Source: Streptomyces sp. NBC_00190 (GTDB lineage: Bacteria; Actinomycetota; Actinomycetes; Streptomycetales; Streptomycetaceae). From it: a stretch of 64,000 nt of DNA. The stretch covers positions 4,650,001 through 4,714,000 of the forward strand of contig NZ_CP108131.1 in assembly GCF_036203305.1 (NCBI RefSeq). Direction: 5' to 3'. The position numbers and the translations under genes are program-made. The notes below the pieces were generated by a model. The model saw only the letters and a program-made list of their open reading frames with translations. It did not search any database and was not told where the DNA came from. Below are positions 18,601 to 28,621 of this stretch, piece after piece (position 1 is the stretch's first letter; every line of letters starts with the position of its first letter).

Positions 18601-19455
18601 TCAGGTCAGCGCGGCGGCGATCGCCTCGGCCACCGGGGTCGTCGGCCGCCCGATCAGTCGCGCCAGGTCGCCGCTGGTCCCCGCCAGCCGGCCGCGCGCG
18701 ATCGCCGCGTCCACGTCGACGATGATCGCCGCGAAGCCCTCGGGGACCCCGGCGCCGGTGAGGACCGACAGGTGCTCGGCCGCCGGTACCTGCGCGTACG
18801 CGATCTCCTTGCCGGTCTGCGCCGACAGCTCGGCCGTGTACTCCGCCAGGCTCCACGCGGTGTCGCCGGAGAGCTCGTAGACCCGGTTCAGGTGCCCCTC
18901 GCCGGTGAGCACCACGGCCGCGGCGGCCGCGTAGTCGGCCCGCGCCGCGGAGGCGACCCGGCCCTCGCCCGCGCTGCCGACGACCGCGCCGTGCTCCAGG
19001 ACGGTGGACAGGTTCCCGGTGTAGTTCTCGTGGTACCAGCCGTTGCGCAGGAAGGTGTACGGGATCCCGGAGTCGAGGATGGCCTGCTCGGTGGCCCGGT
19101 GCTCGGCGGCCAGGTCGAAGTCGGCCTCGGGGCCGCCGAGGATGCCGGTGTAGGCGAGCTGTGCCACGCCCGCGGCCTGCGCGGCCTCCAGTACGGCGGT
19201 GTGCTGCGCGACGCGGCGGCCGATCTCGTTGCCGGAGATCAGCAGGACCCGGTCGCCGGCCCGGAAGGCGGCGGACAGCGCGGCCCGGTCGTCGTAGTCG
19301 GCCACGCGCACCTCGACCCCGCGCTCGGCCAGGTCGGCGGCCTTCTCCTTGTCGCGGACGACGACGGCGACGCGGTCGGTGTCGACGCGGGCCAGCAGTT
19401 CCTCGACGACGAGACGGCCGAGGGCTCCGGTGGCTCCGGTGATGACGATGCTCAT
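18601..19455 (-). CDS. NAD(P)H-binding SDR/quinone reductase-like protein (QorB type)
   Basis: A 284-residue atypical short-chain dehydrogenase of the NmrA/QOR2 group. The dinucleotide motif is GATGALG at residues 6-12; YTGILGG, FLRNGWYHENY and the C-terminal RPTTPVAEAIAAAL are typical of NADPH:quinone oxidoreductase 2-like proteins. These lack the usual SDR YxxxK catalytic pair and either reduce quinones or sense NADPH. The ATG at 19455 follows GAGGAG. Homologues are often next to an HxlR or MarR regulator; none is present here, although a paired repeat lies about 40 bp upstream of the start. Confidence 0.88.
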   Translation of the reverse strand: MSIVITGATGALGRLVVEELLARVDTDRVAVVVRDKEKAADLAERGVEVRVADYDDRAALSAAFRAGDRVLLISGNEIGRRVAQHTAVLEAAQAAGVAQLAYTGILGGPEADFDLAAEHRATEQAILDSGIPYTFLRNGWYHENYTGNLSTVLEHGAVVGSAGEGRVASAARADYAAAAAVVLTGEGHLNRVYELSGDTAWSLAEYTAELSAQTGKEIAYAQVPAAEHLSVLTGAGVPEGFAAIIVDVDAAIARGRLAGTSGDLARLIGRPTTPVAEAIAAALT

Positions 19456-19494
19456 GAGTGCTCTCCTCGCTGGACGGTACTGCCACCCTACGGG

Positions 19495-19519
19495 AAGCGC
19501 TAACTTTTTGAAAGCGCTA
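19495..19519. promoter_or_regulatory. Repeated AAGCGCTA, possible operator of the QorB-like gene
   Basis: AAGCGCTA occurs at 19495-19502 and 19512-19519, 17 bp apart; each contains the palindrome AGCGCT. The pair lies 40-64 bp upstream of the minus-strand start at 19455, in an AT-rich patch for this genome. It looks like a repressor site; the cognate regulator is not in the window. Confidence 0.45.
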
Positions 19520-19536
19520 GCTGTCGGGGGGTATGC

Positions 19537-19570
19537 CGAAGCCCGGATCTCCTGGGAGATCCGGGCTTCG
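19537..19570. terminator. 16-bp-stem terminator after korB
   Basis: The arms 19537-19552 and 19555-19570 (core GAAGCCCGGATCTCC and its complement) are perfect, with a 2-nt formal loop that would open to 4-6 nt. It lies 34 bp after the korB stop on the minus strand. Confidence 0.85.
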
Positions 19571-19603
19571 CTTCGTGCGGGAGGGCGGTGGCGCCGGCCT
19601 GGG

Positions 19604-20663
<1,060 letters not shown>

Positions 20664-20671
<8 letters not shown>

Positions 20672-22607
20672 TGATGGCCTCCTCGAGAACCTTCGCGAGC
20701 TGCTCCGCCTTGAACGGCATTCCGTTGACCTGGTTGTACGACTGGGCGTCGACCAGGTATTTCGCCCGGATCAGGGTGGCGAGCTGCCCGAGGTTCATCT
20801 CCGGCACCACTACCTTCTCGTAACGCTTCAGGACCTCTCCGAGATTCCCCGGGAAGGGGTTGAGGTGGCGCAGGTGCGCCTGCGCGATGGGGTGTCCGGC
20901 CGCGCGCAGACGGCGCACCGCGGCGGTGATCGGGCCGTACGTGGAGCCCCAGCCGATGACGAGGGTGCGCGCGCCGTCCGGGTCGTCGACGTCGAGGTCG
21001 GGGACCTCGATGCCGTCGATCTTGGCCTGGCGGGTGCGGACCATGAGGTCGTGGTTGGCCGGGTCGTACGAGATGTTGCCGGTGCCGTCCTGCTTCTCGA
21101 TCCCGCCGATGCGGTGTTCGAGGCCCGGAGTGCCGGGGACCGCCCACGGGCGGGCCAGGGTTTCCGGGTCGCGCTTGTAGGGCCAGAACGCCTCGGTGCC
21201 GTCGGCGAGGGCGTGGTTGGGCCCGGTCGCGAACTTGACCTTGAGGTCGGGCAGGTCGGCGATGTCGGGGATCTTCCAGGGCTCGGATCCGTTGGCGAGG
21301 TAGCCGTCGGAGAGCAGGAAGACCGGGGTCCGGTAGGTGAGCGCGATCCGGGCCGCGTCCAGCGCCGCGTCGAAGCAGTCCGCGGGGGTGCGCGGCGCGA
21401 CGATGGGGACGGGGGCCTCGCCGTTGCGCCCGTACATCGCCTGCAGCAGGTCGGCCTGCTCGGTCTTGGTGGGCAGTCCCGTGGACGGCCCGCCGCGCTG
21501 GATGTCCACGATCAGCAGCGGCAGCTCCAGGGAGACGGCCAGGCCGATCGTCTCGGACTTCAGCGCCACACCCGGGCCGGAGGTGGTGGTCACGCCCAGG
21601 GACCCGCCGAAGGCGGCTCCGAGGGCGGCGCCGATGCCGGCGATCTCGTCCTCGGCCTGGAAGGTCCGTACGCCGAAGTTCTTGTGCTTCGACAGTTCGT
21701 GCAGGATGTCCGAGGCCGGGGTGATCGGGTACGAGCCCAGGTAGAGCGGCAGGTCGGCCTGCTGGGCGGCGGTGATCAGCCCGTAGGAGAGGGCCAGGTT
21801 CCCCGAGATGTTGCGGTAGGTGCCGGTCGGGAAGGCCTGGCTGGCGGGGGCGACCTCGTAGGAGACCGCGAAGTCCTCCGTCGTCTCCCCGAAGTTCCAG
21901 CCCGCCCGGAACGCGGCCACGTTCGCCTCCGCGATCTGCGGCTTCTTCGCGAACTTCTGCCGCAGGAACTTCTCCGTACCCTCCGTCGGCCGGTGGTACA
22001 TCCAGCTCAGCAGGCCCAGCGCGAACATGTTCTTGCTGCGCTCGGCCTCCTTGCGGGACAGCCCGAAGTCCTTCAGCGCCTCGACGGTGAGGGTGGTCAG
22101 CGGGACCGGGTGGAGGTTGTACGCGGCGAGGGAGCCGTCCTCCAGCGGAGAGGTGTGGTAGCCGACCTTGGCCATGGGGCGCTTGGTGAACTCATCGGTA
22201 TTGATGATGATCTCCGCGCCGCGCGGAACGTCGTCGATGTTCGCCTTCAGGGCGGCCGGGTTCATCGCGACCAGCACGTTCGGCGCGTCACCGGGCGTGA
22301 GGATGTCGTGGTCCGCGAAATGCAGCTGGAAGGACGACACGCCCGGCAGGGTTCCGGCAGGGGCGCGGATCTCGGCGGGGAAGTTCGGGAGCGTGGACAG
22401 ATCGTTGCCGAACGACGCCGTCTCCGAGGTGAAGCGGTCACCGGTGAGCTGCATACCGTCACCGGAGTCGCCCGCGAATCTGATGATCACACGATCGAGC
22501 CGACGGATTTCCTTGCCACCCGGACTCGCCGGGGTGCGCTGTCCACCGACAACCGCACCCCCAGCCCCGTCGGCCTGCTCGGCCGGGCTACTGACCTGGC
22601 TGGTCAC
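20664..22607 (-). CDS. korA: 2-oxoacid:ferredoxin oxidoreductase, alpha subunit (gamma-alpha fusion)
   Basis: A 647-residue subunit in which the gamma domain comes first (RFAGDSGDGMQLTGDRF near residue 40) and the pyrimidine-binding alpha domain follows (LGSYPITPASDILHELSKHK, FQAEDEIAGIGAALGA). This is the order found in actinobacterial KorA. The GTG at 22607 was chosen because a perfect AAGGAGG lies 10 nt upstream; the open frame runs 33 codons further without a ribosome-binding site. The first ~35 residues are a low-complexity Ala/Gly extension. The substrate is most likely 2-oxoglutarate. It may supply reduced ferredoxin to the NADH-module-less nuo operon 4 kb away (inference). Confidence 0.93.
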
Positions 22608-22733
22608 TGAACTGGACCTCCTTCGAGGCGTGGGCACCCCCAGAACCAACCCTACGTCGGTCGGCGCTCCGGGGGCGGCCACATTCTGGACCGTTGGACC
22701 GCCCATCGAGACGGCCCGACCGGTATGCCATAT

Positions 22734-22748
22734 CTGACAGAGTGTCAG
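22734..22748. promoter_or_regulatory. Palindrome CTGACA-GAG-TGTCAG upstream of korAB
   Basis: A perfect 6-bp inverted repeat with a 3-bp centre sits just past the response-regulator stop and 127 bp before the korA start, both on the minus strand. It could be an operator in the korAB promoter region or a short terminator of the regulator gene. No T run follows, so I slightly favour an operator. Confidence 0.35.
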
Positions 22749-22752
22749 TCGA

Positions 22753-23424
22753 TCAAGACTTCAGGTAGGTGAGAACGGCCAGTACGCGCCGGTGATCCCC
22801 GTCACTCGGCGACAGGCCGAGCTTCATGAAGATGTTGCTGACGTGCTTCTCCACCGCTCCGTCACTCACGACCAACTGCTTCGCGACGGCGGAATTGGTG
22901 CGGCCTTCGGCCATCAGGCCGAGCACCTCGCGCTCGCGCGGGGTCAGACCCGCCAGCACGTCCTGCTTGCGGCTGCGGCCGAGCAGCTGGGCGACGACCT
23001 CGGGGTCCAGGGCGGTACCGCCCCGGGCCACCCGTACGACCGCGTCCAGGAACTCCCGGACCTCGGCCACCCGGTCCTTGAGCAGATACCCGACACCCGT
23101 GCTGGAACCGGCCAGCAGTTCGGTGGCGTACTGCTCCTCCACGTACTGGGACAGCACGAGCACGCCTATCCCGGGGTGGTCGCGCCGCAGCTGTACGGCG
23201 GCCCGTACTCCTTCGTCGGTGTGCGTCGGCGGCATCCGCACGTCGGCCACCACCACGTCCGGCAGCGCGTCTTCTGCCGCCAGCTCCGCCACCGTCTTGA
23301 TCAGGGCTTCCGCGTCCCCGACGCCGGCCACGACGTCATGCCCCCGGTCGGTCAGCAGCCGGGTCAGGCCCTCACGAAGCAGCACCGAGTCCTCGGCGAT
23401 GACCACCCGCACCCTGTCGTTCAC
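22753..23424 (-). CDS. NarL/LuxR-family response regulator
   Basis: A 223-residue two-component response regulator. The receiver domain has the acidic pair in VIAEDSVLLREG, the phosphoacceptor Asp in DVVVADVRMPP and the conserved Lys in GYLLKDRV. The C-terminal LuxR-type helix-turn-helix begins LTPREREVLGLMAEGRTNSA, with the recognition helix near DGAVEKHVSNIFMKLGL. It is the only regulator next to two sensor kinases, which lie upstream in the same orientation, so it probably serves one or both. A strong terminator between it and the first kinase suggests its own promoter in the 23425-23615 interval. Confidence 0.94.
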   Translation of the reverse strand: MNDRVRVVIAEDSVLLREGLTRLLTDRGHDVVAGVGDAEALIKTVAELAAEDALPDVVVADVRMPPTHTDEGVRAAVQLRRDHPGIGVLVLSQYVEEQYATELLAGSSTGVGYLLKDRVAEVREFLDAVVRVARGGTALDPEVVAQLLGRSRKQDVLAGLTPREREVLGLMAEGRTNSAVAKQLVVSDGAVEKHVSNIFMKLGLSPSDGDHRRVLAVLTYLKS

Positions 23425-23615
23425 GATTCAGCAGCTCCCGCGTCCACTCGATACCGCACTCCCTGGCACAGCCAAGCATCCCAGCCTCAAGGCCGGATCA
23501 AGGCAGGGCCGGACCAACGAGTGGGCGTACGGGGGGAGTTTTCGAACGCCGGCGGTGTCGGGAGACACCGAGGCGTCGGCCGGCACGTGCCGGGACCCTG
23601 CCGGGAACGTGCCGA

Positions 23616-23657
23616 GGCGCCTGCCGGGACGTTCCGAGACGTCTTCCGGCAGGCGCC
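23616..23657. terminator. Terminator between the kinase and regulator genes
   Basis: The outer arms GGCGCCTGCCGG and CCGGCAGGCGCC (23616-23627, 23646-23657) are perfect, and an inner GACGT/ACGTC pair extends the stem. It lies 11 bp after the stop of the kinase gene ending at 23668. Confidence 0.85.
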
Positions 23658-23667
23658 CGGAGGCTCG

Positions 23668-24969
23668 CTACGGCCGCCAGGGGAGCTCGGCGGTCACCGT
23701 GGTCCCCACGCCGACGGGGGAGTCGACGACCAGCACCCCGTCCACGGCGTCCAGCCGCTCGGCCAGCCCCGCCAGCCCCGTCCCGGCCCCGGCGCCCGCC
23801 CCGCCCCGGCCGTCGTCGGCGACCTGGACCAGCAGCCGCTCCCCGGACTTCCACACCTCCACGCTCGCGACCCGGGCCCGCGCGTGCTTGCTGATGTTCT
23901 GCAGCAGCTCGGAGACCGTGAAGTACGCGATCCCCTCGACCGACGCCGCCGGCCGGGCCGGGAGATCCACGGTCACCCGTACCGGAACCGCGCACCGCGA
24001 GGCCACCGAGGACAGCGCCGCGTCCAGCCCCCGGTCGGTCAGTACCGCCGGGTGGATGCCCCGGGCCAGGTCGCGCAGCTCCTGGAGGGCGATCTTCACC
24101 TCTCCGTGGGCCTCGTCCACCATGCGCGCGGCGGCCCGCGGATCCTCCGTGGCCTTCTCCTTGGCCAGCCCCAGATCCATCGCGAGGGCCACCAGCCGGG
24201 CCTGCGCCCCGTCGTGCAGATCGCGCTCGATGCGCCGCAGGTCGGCGGCGGCGGTGTCCACGACCACGCCCCGGTCGGACTCCAGCTCGCTCACCCGGCT
24301 GTCCAGCCGGGACGGCCCCAGCAGCCCGCCGACCATGACCCGGTCGACGGTGGTCAGGGCCCGGATCACCCAGGGGGTGGCGAGCGTGAAGGCCAGTCCG
24401 ACGAGAGAGGTGAGGGCGATCTCCGCGGGCGAGTCGAGGTAGAAGGAGTAGCCGTCGTTCTGGAAGAGCTGGAGGCCGGGCTGGTCGGTGAAGGCGGGGA
24501 AGACCCAGAACCAGACCGGGTACAGGAGGTAGGCCCACCCTGCCGCCCAGAACGTCAGTGCCACGCAGAAGCTGAACACCGCCCACGGGAAGTGGATCAC
24601 CGAGTACAGCGCGTGCCGCCAGGCGCTCCCGCTCTTGAGCAGCGCCCCCATCGCGGAGAGGGGGCCGCTCTTCCTGGCCCGGATCCGCGCCGGATCGGCG
24701 ATGGCGGTCCCGAGCAGGCCGCGCACCCGGGCCCGCTCCAGGTGGCCGAACCCGCGGCACATGGCGAGCATGCCGGCGAGGACCGGGACCCCGAGGAAGG
24801 TGACGAGCAGCCCGGCGCCGAGGCTCAGGCCCGCGACGGCGAGCGCGAAGTACAGGATGCTCAGCGGCAGCCCGATCAGCAGGTACCCGAACTCGCGCCA
24901 GGTCCGCCGCTCGACAGGAGCCCGCATCACCGCGCCGATCCCACCGCCCGTGCCCATGCCGTTGCCCAT
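23668..24969 (-). CDS. Sensor histidine kinase (HisKA_3), first of a paralogous pair
   Basis: A 433-residue membrane kinase. An N-terminal putative sensor domain with about four to six hydrophobic segments (FGYLLIGLPLSILYFALAVA, LGAGLLVTFLGVPVLAG, then YLLYPVWFWVFP) precedes the dimerisation/phosphoacceptor helix RRIERDLHDGAQARLVALAM. The His is in ERDLHDG. The HATPase_c domain shows the N box SELLQNISKHA and the G box DDGRGG...GTGLAGLAERL. The ATG at 24969 was chosen as the first Met before the sensor; 24957 is also possible. It is highly similar to the next kinase over the whole catalytic half. Gene order and a shared regulator suggest duplication. Confidence 0.93.
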   Translation of the reverse strand: MGNGMGTGGGIGAVMRAPVERRTWREFGYLLIGLPLSILYFALAVAGLSLGAGLLVTFLGVPVLAGMLAMCRGFGHLERARVRGLLGTAIADPARIRARKSGPLSAMGALLKSGSAWRHALYSVIHFPWAVFSFCVALTFWAAGWAYLLYPVWFWVFPAFTDQPGLQLFQNDGYSFYLDSPAEIALTSLVGLAFTLATPWVIRALTTVDRVMVGGLLGPSRLDSRVSELESDRGVVVDTAAADLRRIERDLHDGAQARLVALAMDLGLAKEKATEDPRAAARMVDEAHGEVKIALQELRDLARGIHPAVLTDRGLDAALSSVASRCAVPVRVTVDLPARPAASVEGIAYFTVSELLQNISKHARARVASVEVWKSGERLLVQVADDGRGGAGAGAGTGLAGLAERLDAVDGVLVVDSPVGVGTTVTAELPWRP

Positions 24970-25107
24970 GATCCCGACCCGCCCTTTCCGTCTCCTCGTT
25001 ACCCCACCACCCTGTCGCCCGCTCCCGGCGCGAACCATGCGGCGGGTCGGTCTCCCGGAAGGGGGGTTAACCCCACCCCCGGGGCATCGCCGCACCCGGA
25101 CGCGCGA

Positions 25108-25139
25108 CGGGACCCCCGCCCACCCGGACGGGGGTCCCG
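25108..25139. terminator. Terminator between the two kinase genes
   Basis: CGGGACCCCCG (25108-25118) and CGGGGGTCCCG (25129-25139) form a perfect 11-bp stem with a 10-nt loop, 20 bp after the stop of the upstream kinase. The two kinases are therefore probably separate transcription units. Confidence 0.85.
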
Positions 25140-25158
25140 ATCGAAAACGAGGGCGCGG

Positions 25159-26325
25159 CTACGCGCGGTCGCGCCACGGCAGCTCCGCCGTGACCACGGT
25201 GCCCTCCCCCTCGGGAGAGTCCACGACGAAGATCCCGTCCACGGCGCCCAGCCGCTCGGCCAGCCCCGCCAGCCCGCTCCCGCCGGAGGTACTGGCCCCG
25301 CCCCGCCCGTCGTCCGACACCCGGATCAGCAGCCGCGGCCCCGCCCGCCACACCTCCACGCTCGCGCCCTGCGCCCGCGCGTGCTTGCTCACGTTCTGCA
25401 GCAGCTCCGACACCACGAAGTACGCGATGCCCTCGATCGCTTCCGCCGGCCGCGCCGGCAGGTCCACCGCCACCTTCACCGGCACCACGCACCGCGCCGC
25501 CACCGACGACAGCGCCGCGTCCAGCCCCCGGTCGGTCAGCACCGCCGGATGGATCCCGCGCGCCAGGTCCCGTAGCTCCTGGAGCGCCAGTTTCACCTCC
25601 CCGTGGGCCTCGTCGACCATCGCCGCCGCGCCCTCCGGGTCCTCCAGCAGCTTCTCCTTCGCCAGGCCCAGCCCCATCGCGAGGGCCACCAGGCGCGCCT
25701 GCGCCCCGTCGTGCAGATCGCGCTCGATGCGCCGCAGGTCCGCGGCGGCGGTGTCGACGACCACGCCCCGGTCGGACTCCAGCTCCGCGATCCGCCGCTC
25801 CAGCTCGTCGGACGGCGACAGCAGCCCCCGCACCATCGCGCGGTCCGCGTTCGCCAGCATCCGCACCACGTACGGCAGCACCGGCCACAGCACGAACAGC
25901 CCGCTCAGCGCTACCGTGAAAGTGAGCAACCCCCACGGGAGCCGGACCAGCTGGTACAGCACCGTCCGCCAGCCGACCGGGTCCTTGATGCTCGTCCACA
26001 GCCAGGGGAAGAACCCGGCCCGCCGCGGGCCGGGTATCGGCGTCGGCTCGTCCACCCGCACGCCCAACAGCGCCCGGGCCCGCGCCCGGTCCAGCCGTCC
26101 CAACTGCCGAGACAGATAGAGACCACATGCGAGCAGCGGAAGTCCGACCGCGGTCACGGACAGTGCGCCCGTGCCCGCAACCATGACAACTGCGTAAACG
26201 AATCCGAGGATCGCCAGCGGCAAATTGCTGACCAGATAGGCGATCTCCTTACACGTCACGGCGCTGAAGACAGCGCGGACGGGCGGAGGCCGGTCGTTGT
26301 CGGGGATGCCCTGGCTGGTGGTCAT
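25159..26325 (-). CDS. Sensor histidine kinase (HisKA_3), second of a paralogous pair
   Basis: A 388-residue paralogue of the neighbouring kinase with the same layout. The N-terminal sensor domain has hydrophobic segments such as LPLAILGFVYAVVMVAGTGA, WGLLTFTVALSGLFVLWPVL. The phosphoacceptor His is in RIERDLHDGAQARLVALAM, the N box is SELLQNVSKHA and the G box is DDGRGG ... GSGLAGLAERL. It lacks about 45 residues of the loop region found between membrane segments in the paralogue. The ATG at 26325 begins MTTSQGIPDND. It is divergent from the nuo operon, 147 bp away, so it could respond to or control respiratory state; that is inference. Confidence 0.93.
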   Translation of the reverse strand: MTTSQGIPDNDRPPPVRAVFSAVTCKEIAYLVSNLPLAILGFVYAVVMVAGTGALSVTAVGLPLLACGLYLSRQLGRLDRARARALLGVRVDEPTPIPGPRRAGFFPWLWTSIKDPVGWRTVLYQLVRLPWGLLTFTVALSGLFVLWPVLPYVVRMLANADRAMVRGLLSPSDELERRIAELESDRGVVVDTAAADLRRIERDLHDGAQARLVALAMGLGLAKEKLLEDPEGAAAMVDEAHGEVKLALQELRDLARGIHPAVLTDRGLDAALSSVAARCVVPVKVAVDLPARPAEAIEGIAYFVVSELLQNVSKHARAQGASVEVWRAGPRLLIRVSDDGRGGASTSGGSGLAGLAERLGAVDGIFVVDSPEGEGTVVTAELPWRDRA

Positions 26326-26472
26326 GCGGGACAGCCTGCCAAGTACGGTCCGCTCATGCCATGGGGTGGCCGGGGTGCTGTGAACGGGGGATAACCCCAC
26401 CCCGTGTGAGGCAGGCCCTAGACTCCCGCGTGTAACAGATCGTCGACAGTGACCGAGGAGCGAGGAACGGAC

Positions 26473-26880
26473 GTGCCCGAACCAACGGTATCGACCGTAA
26501 CCGTGCTCGCGGCGGACTACTTCCGGAGTTATTCGGTCGTCGGCCTGCTGGCGCTCATCGGTGTGCTCTTCGTGGCCGTGGCCTTCGGCGCCGGCCGCCT
26601 GCTGCGGCCCACGGTCCCGACCCCCGAGAAGCTGCTGACCTACGAGTGCGGCGTGGACCCGGTCGGCGAGGGCTGGGCGCACACCCAGGTCCGCTACTAC
26701 GTCTACGCCTTCCTCTACGTCATCTTCGCCGTCGACTCGATCTTCCTGTTCCCGTGGGCGACGGTGTTCGGCGCCGCCGGTTACGGCGCCACGACGCTGG
26801 TGGAGATGTTCGTCTTCCTGGGCTTCCTGGCCGTCGGCCTGCTCTATGCGTACAAGAAGGGCGTCCTCGAATGGACGTGA
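26473..26880 (+). CDS. nuoA: NADH-quinone oxidoreductase-like subunit A
   Basis: The 135-residue membrane subunit A of complex I. It has three hydrophobic segments ([59 protein letters not shown]) and the family motif [11 protein letters not shown] with its conserved Cys and acidic loop. GTG at 26473 is preceded by GAGGAA. It is the first gene of a ten-gene operon transcribed away from the kinase pair. A possible -10 TAGACT lies at 26419-26424 without a clear -35. The gene overlaps nuoB by 10 bp. Confidence 0.93.
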   Translation: MPEPTVSTVTVLAADYFRSYSVVGLLALIGVLFVAVAFGAGRLLRPTVPTPEKLLTYECGVDPVGEGWAHTQVRYYVYAFLYVIFAVDSIFLFPWATVFGAAGYGATTLVEMFVFLGFLAVGLLYAYKKGVLEWT

Positions 26881-27449
26881 CACCAGAGCCTGTGATGCTC
26901 CCGGAGCCCAAGCGCCTGGGAGTGCTCTCCCGCCTCGCCCCGGAACCGATGAAGGTGGTCCTGAACTGGGGCCGCCGGTACAGCCTGTGGGTCTTCAACT
27001 TCGGCCTCGCCTGCTGCGCGATCGAGTTCATCGCCGCGTCGATGGCCCGCCACGACTTCATCCGCCTCGGCGTCATCCCCTTCGCGCCCGGGCCCCGGCA
27101 GGCTGACCTGATGATCGTCTCGGGCACGGTCACGGACAAGATGGCACCGGCCGTGAAGCGGCTCTACGAGCAGATGCCGGAGCCGAAGTACGTCATCTCC
27201 TTCGGCGCCTGCTCCAACTGCGGAGGCCCGTACTGGGACTCGTACTCCGTGACGAAGGGCGTCGACCAGATCATCCCGGTCGACGTGTACGTACCCGGCT
27301 GCCCGCCCCGCCCCGAGGCCCTCCTCCAGGGCATCCTCAAGCTCCAGGAGAAGATCGCCCGCGAGTCGCTGGCGGACCGCTATGCGTCGGGTCCGTCCGT
27401 GGCCCAGCTGACGAGCGGCCTGGTCACACCCCCTGGGGCCGACGCGTGA
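26871..27449 (+). CDS. nuoB: NADH-quinone oxidoreductase-like subunit B
   Basis: The 192-residue peripheral subunit that carries the terminal 4Fe-4S cluster N2. The four ligands are visible: the Cys-Cys pair in [10 protein letters not shown], Cys in GACSNCGG and Cys in VPGCPPRPE. The C-terminal ~30 residues ([13 protein letters not shown] onwards) are an extension seen in actinobacterial NuoB. The ATG at 26871 lies inside the end of nuoA. It overlaps nuoC by 4 nt. In a normal enzyme it docks onto NuoD; no nuoD gene is present here. Confidence 0.94.
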   Translation: MDVTPEPVMLPEPKRLGVLSRLAPEPMKVVLNWGRRYSLWVFNFGLACCAIEFIAASMARHDFIRLGVIPFAPGPRQADLMIVSGTVTDKMAPAVKRLYEQMPEPKYVISFGACSNCGGPYWDSYSVTKGVDQIIPVDVYVPGCPPRPEALLQGILKLQEKIARESLADRYASGPSVAQLTSGLVTPPGADA

Positions 27450-28621
27450 ACCTCTACGACTCCCTTCCCGACGCGGCGCCGGCGGTCTTCGGCGAAGAGG
27501 CCGTGGGCTCGTCCTCGTACGACGTCCTGACGGTGGACGTCCCGGTCGGCTCCTGGATCTCCTCCCTGGAGATCGCCAGGGACAAGCTGGGCTGCACGTA
27601 CTTCGACTGGCTGAGCGCGGTGGACGAGCCGGGCACCGGCTTCCGGATCTGCGCGCACGTCGTCTCGCTGGAGAACCACCGGGTACGCCGGCTCCTGCTG
27701 CGCACGACCGTGCCGCACGCCGCCCCCTCCCTCCCCTCGGCGGTCGCCGTGTACGCGGGTGCGGAATGGCACGAGCGCGAGACCTTCGAGATGTTCGGGG
27801 TCGTCTTCACCGACCACCCGCACCTGGTCCACCTCCTGCTCCCGGAGAACTTCGAGGGCAACCCGCTGCGCAAGGACTTCGTCCTGGCCGCGCGGGTCAC
27901 CAAGGCCTGGCCCGGCGCCAAGGAGCCGGGCGAAGCCCACGATCCGGATGCGCCCAAGCGCCGCCAGATGCTCCCGCCGGGCGTCCCGGACCCCAACGAC
28001 TGGGGCCCGATGAAGGGCCAGCTCCCGCCGGCCCCCGCCCGCCCGGCCCGCACCCCGCGCGCCGCGGGCGCGACGGGCGCGGCCGCACGCACCCCGCGCG
28101 AGGGCGCCCCGGCCCGCCGCACCCGATCGGTCGCGGATGGCTCGGCGACCCAGCCGGCGGACGCCTCGGCGACGGAGGCCCAGCCCCGCCCGCCCCGCCG
28201 GACCCGCTCGGTCGCGGACGGCTCGGCGAGCCAGGCCGCGCCCGCGCCGGAAACCCCGGCCACGCCGACGACCCCGGCCGTGCCCGAGGCCCCGGCGGGT
28301 TCGGAAGCCCCGGCCGCGCCGGAAAGCGGAGCCGCGCGCCCGGCCCGCCGGGCCCGCTCGGCGGCCGACGGCTCGGCGAGCCAGACCACCGAGGCCGAGG
28401 CCGAAGCCGACGCCGGCACCGGGACGCCCGCGCCGGAGGCGGCCCGGCGGCCGGCTCCGCGCAGCGCCGACGCGCCCTGGCACAACCCGAAGCCCGCCTT
28501 CGAGGAGCCCCCGGCGAAGCCGGATCCGGCCGGGCCGCAGGCCGACGCCCCGGCGCCCCCGCCGGAGACGAGCCGGCCCGACACTGACACCACCCCCGAC
28601 ACCACCGGAGGCGACGCGTGA
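27446..28621 (+). CDS. nuoC: NADH-quinone oxidoreductase-like subunit C with repeat-bearing Ala/Pro tail
   Basis: A 391-residue protein. Residues 1 to about 190 are the 30-kDa NuoC domain ([51 protein letters not shown]). The remainder is an Ala/Pro/Arg-rich disordered tail, roughly doubling the protein. The tail contains three copies of a 13-residue repeat, [17 protein letters not shown], at residues 224, 251 and 301 (DNA 28115-28153, 28196-28234, 28346-28384). It ends [21 protein letters not shown] start with GTGA overlap to nuoB; the same overlap leads into nuoH. NuoC normally sits beside NuoD and is sometimes fused to it; the tail shows no NuoD sequence. Confidence 0.92.
   Translation: MNLYDSLPDAAPAVFGEEAVGSSSYDVLTVDVPVGSWISSLEIARDKLGCTYFDWLSAVDEPGTGFRICAHVVSLENHRVRRLLLRTTVPHAAPSLPSAVAVYAGAEWHERETFEMFGVVFTDHPHLVHLLLPENFEGNPLRKDFVLAARVTKAWPGAKEPGEAHDPDAPKRRQMLPPGVPDPNDWGPMKGQLPPAPARPARTPRAAGATGAAARTPREGAPARRTRSVADGSATQPADASATEAQPRPPRRTRSVADGSASQAAPAPETPATPTTPAVPEAPAGSEAPAAPESGAARPARRARSAADGSASQTTEAEAEADAGTGTPAPEAARRPAPRSADAPWHNPKPAFEEPPAKPDPAGPQADAPAPPPETSRPDTDTTPDTTGGDA

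Noticed and set aside
22792..25575. A 927-codon plus-strand frame opposite the regulator and kinases
   Set aside because: Low-complexity shadow; the minus-strand two-component genes carry all expected motifs.
28010..28621. Possible NuoD domain in the NuoC tail, since NuoCD fusions exist
   Set aside because: The tail is Ala/Pro/Arg low-complexity sequence with none of the 49-kDa subunit motifs.
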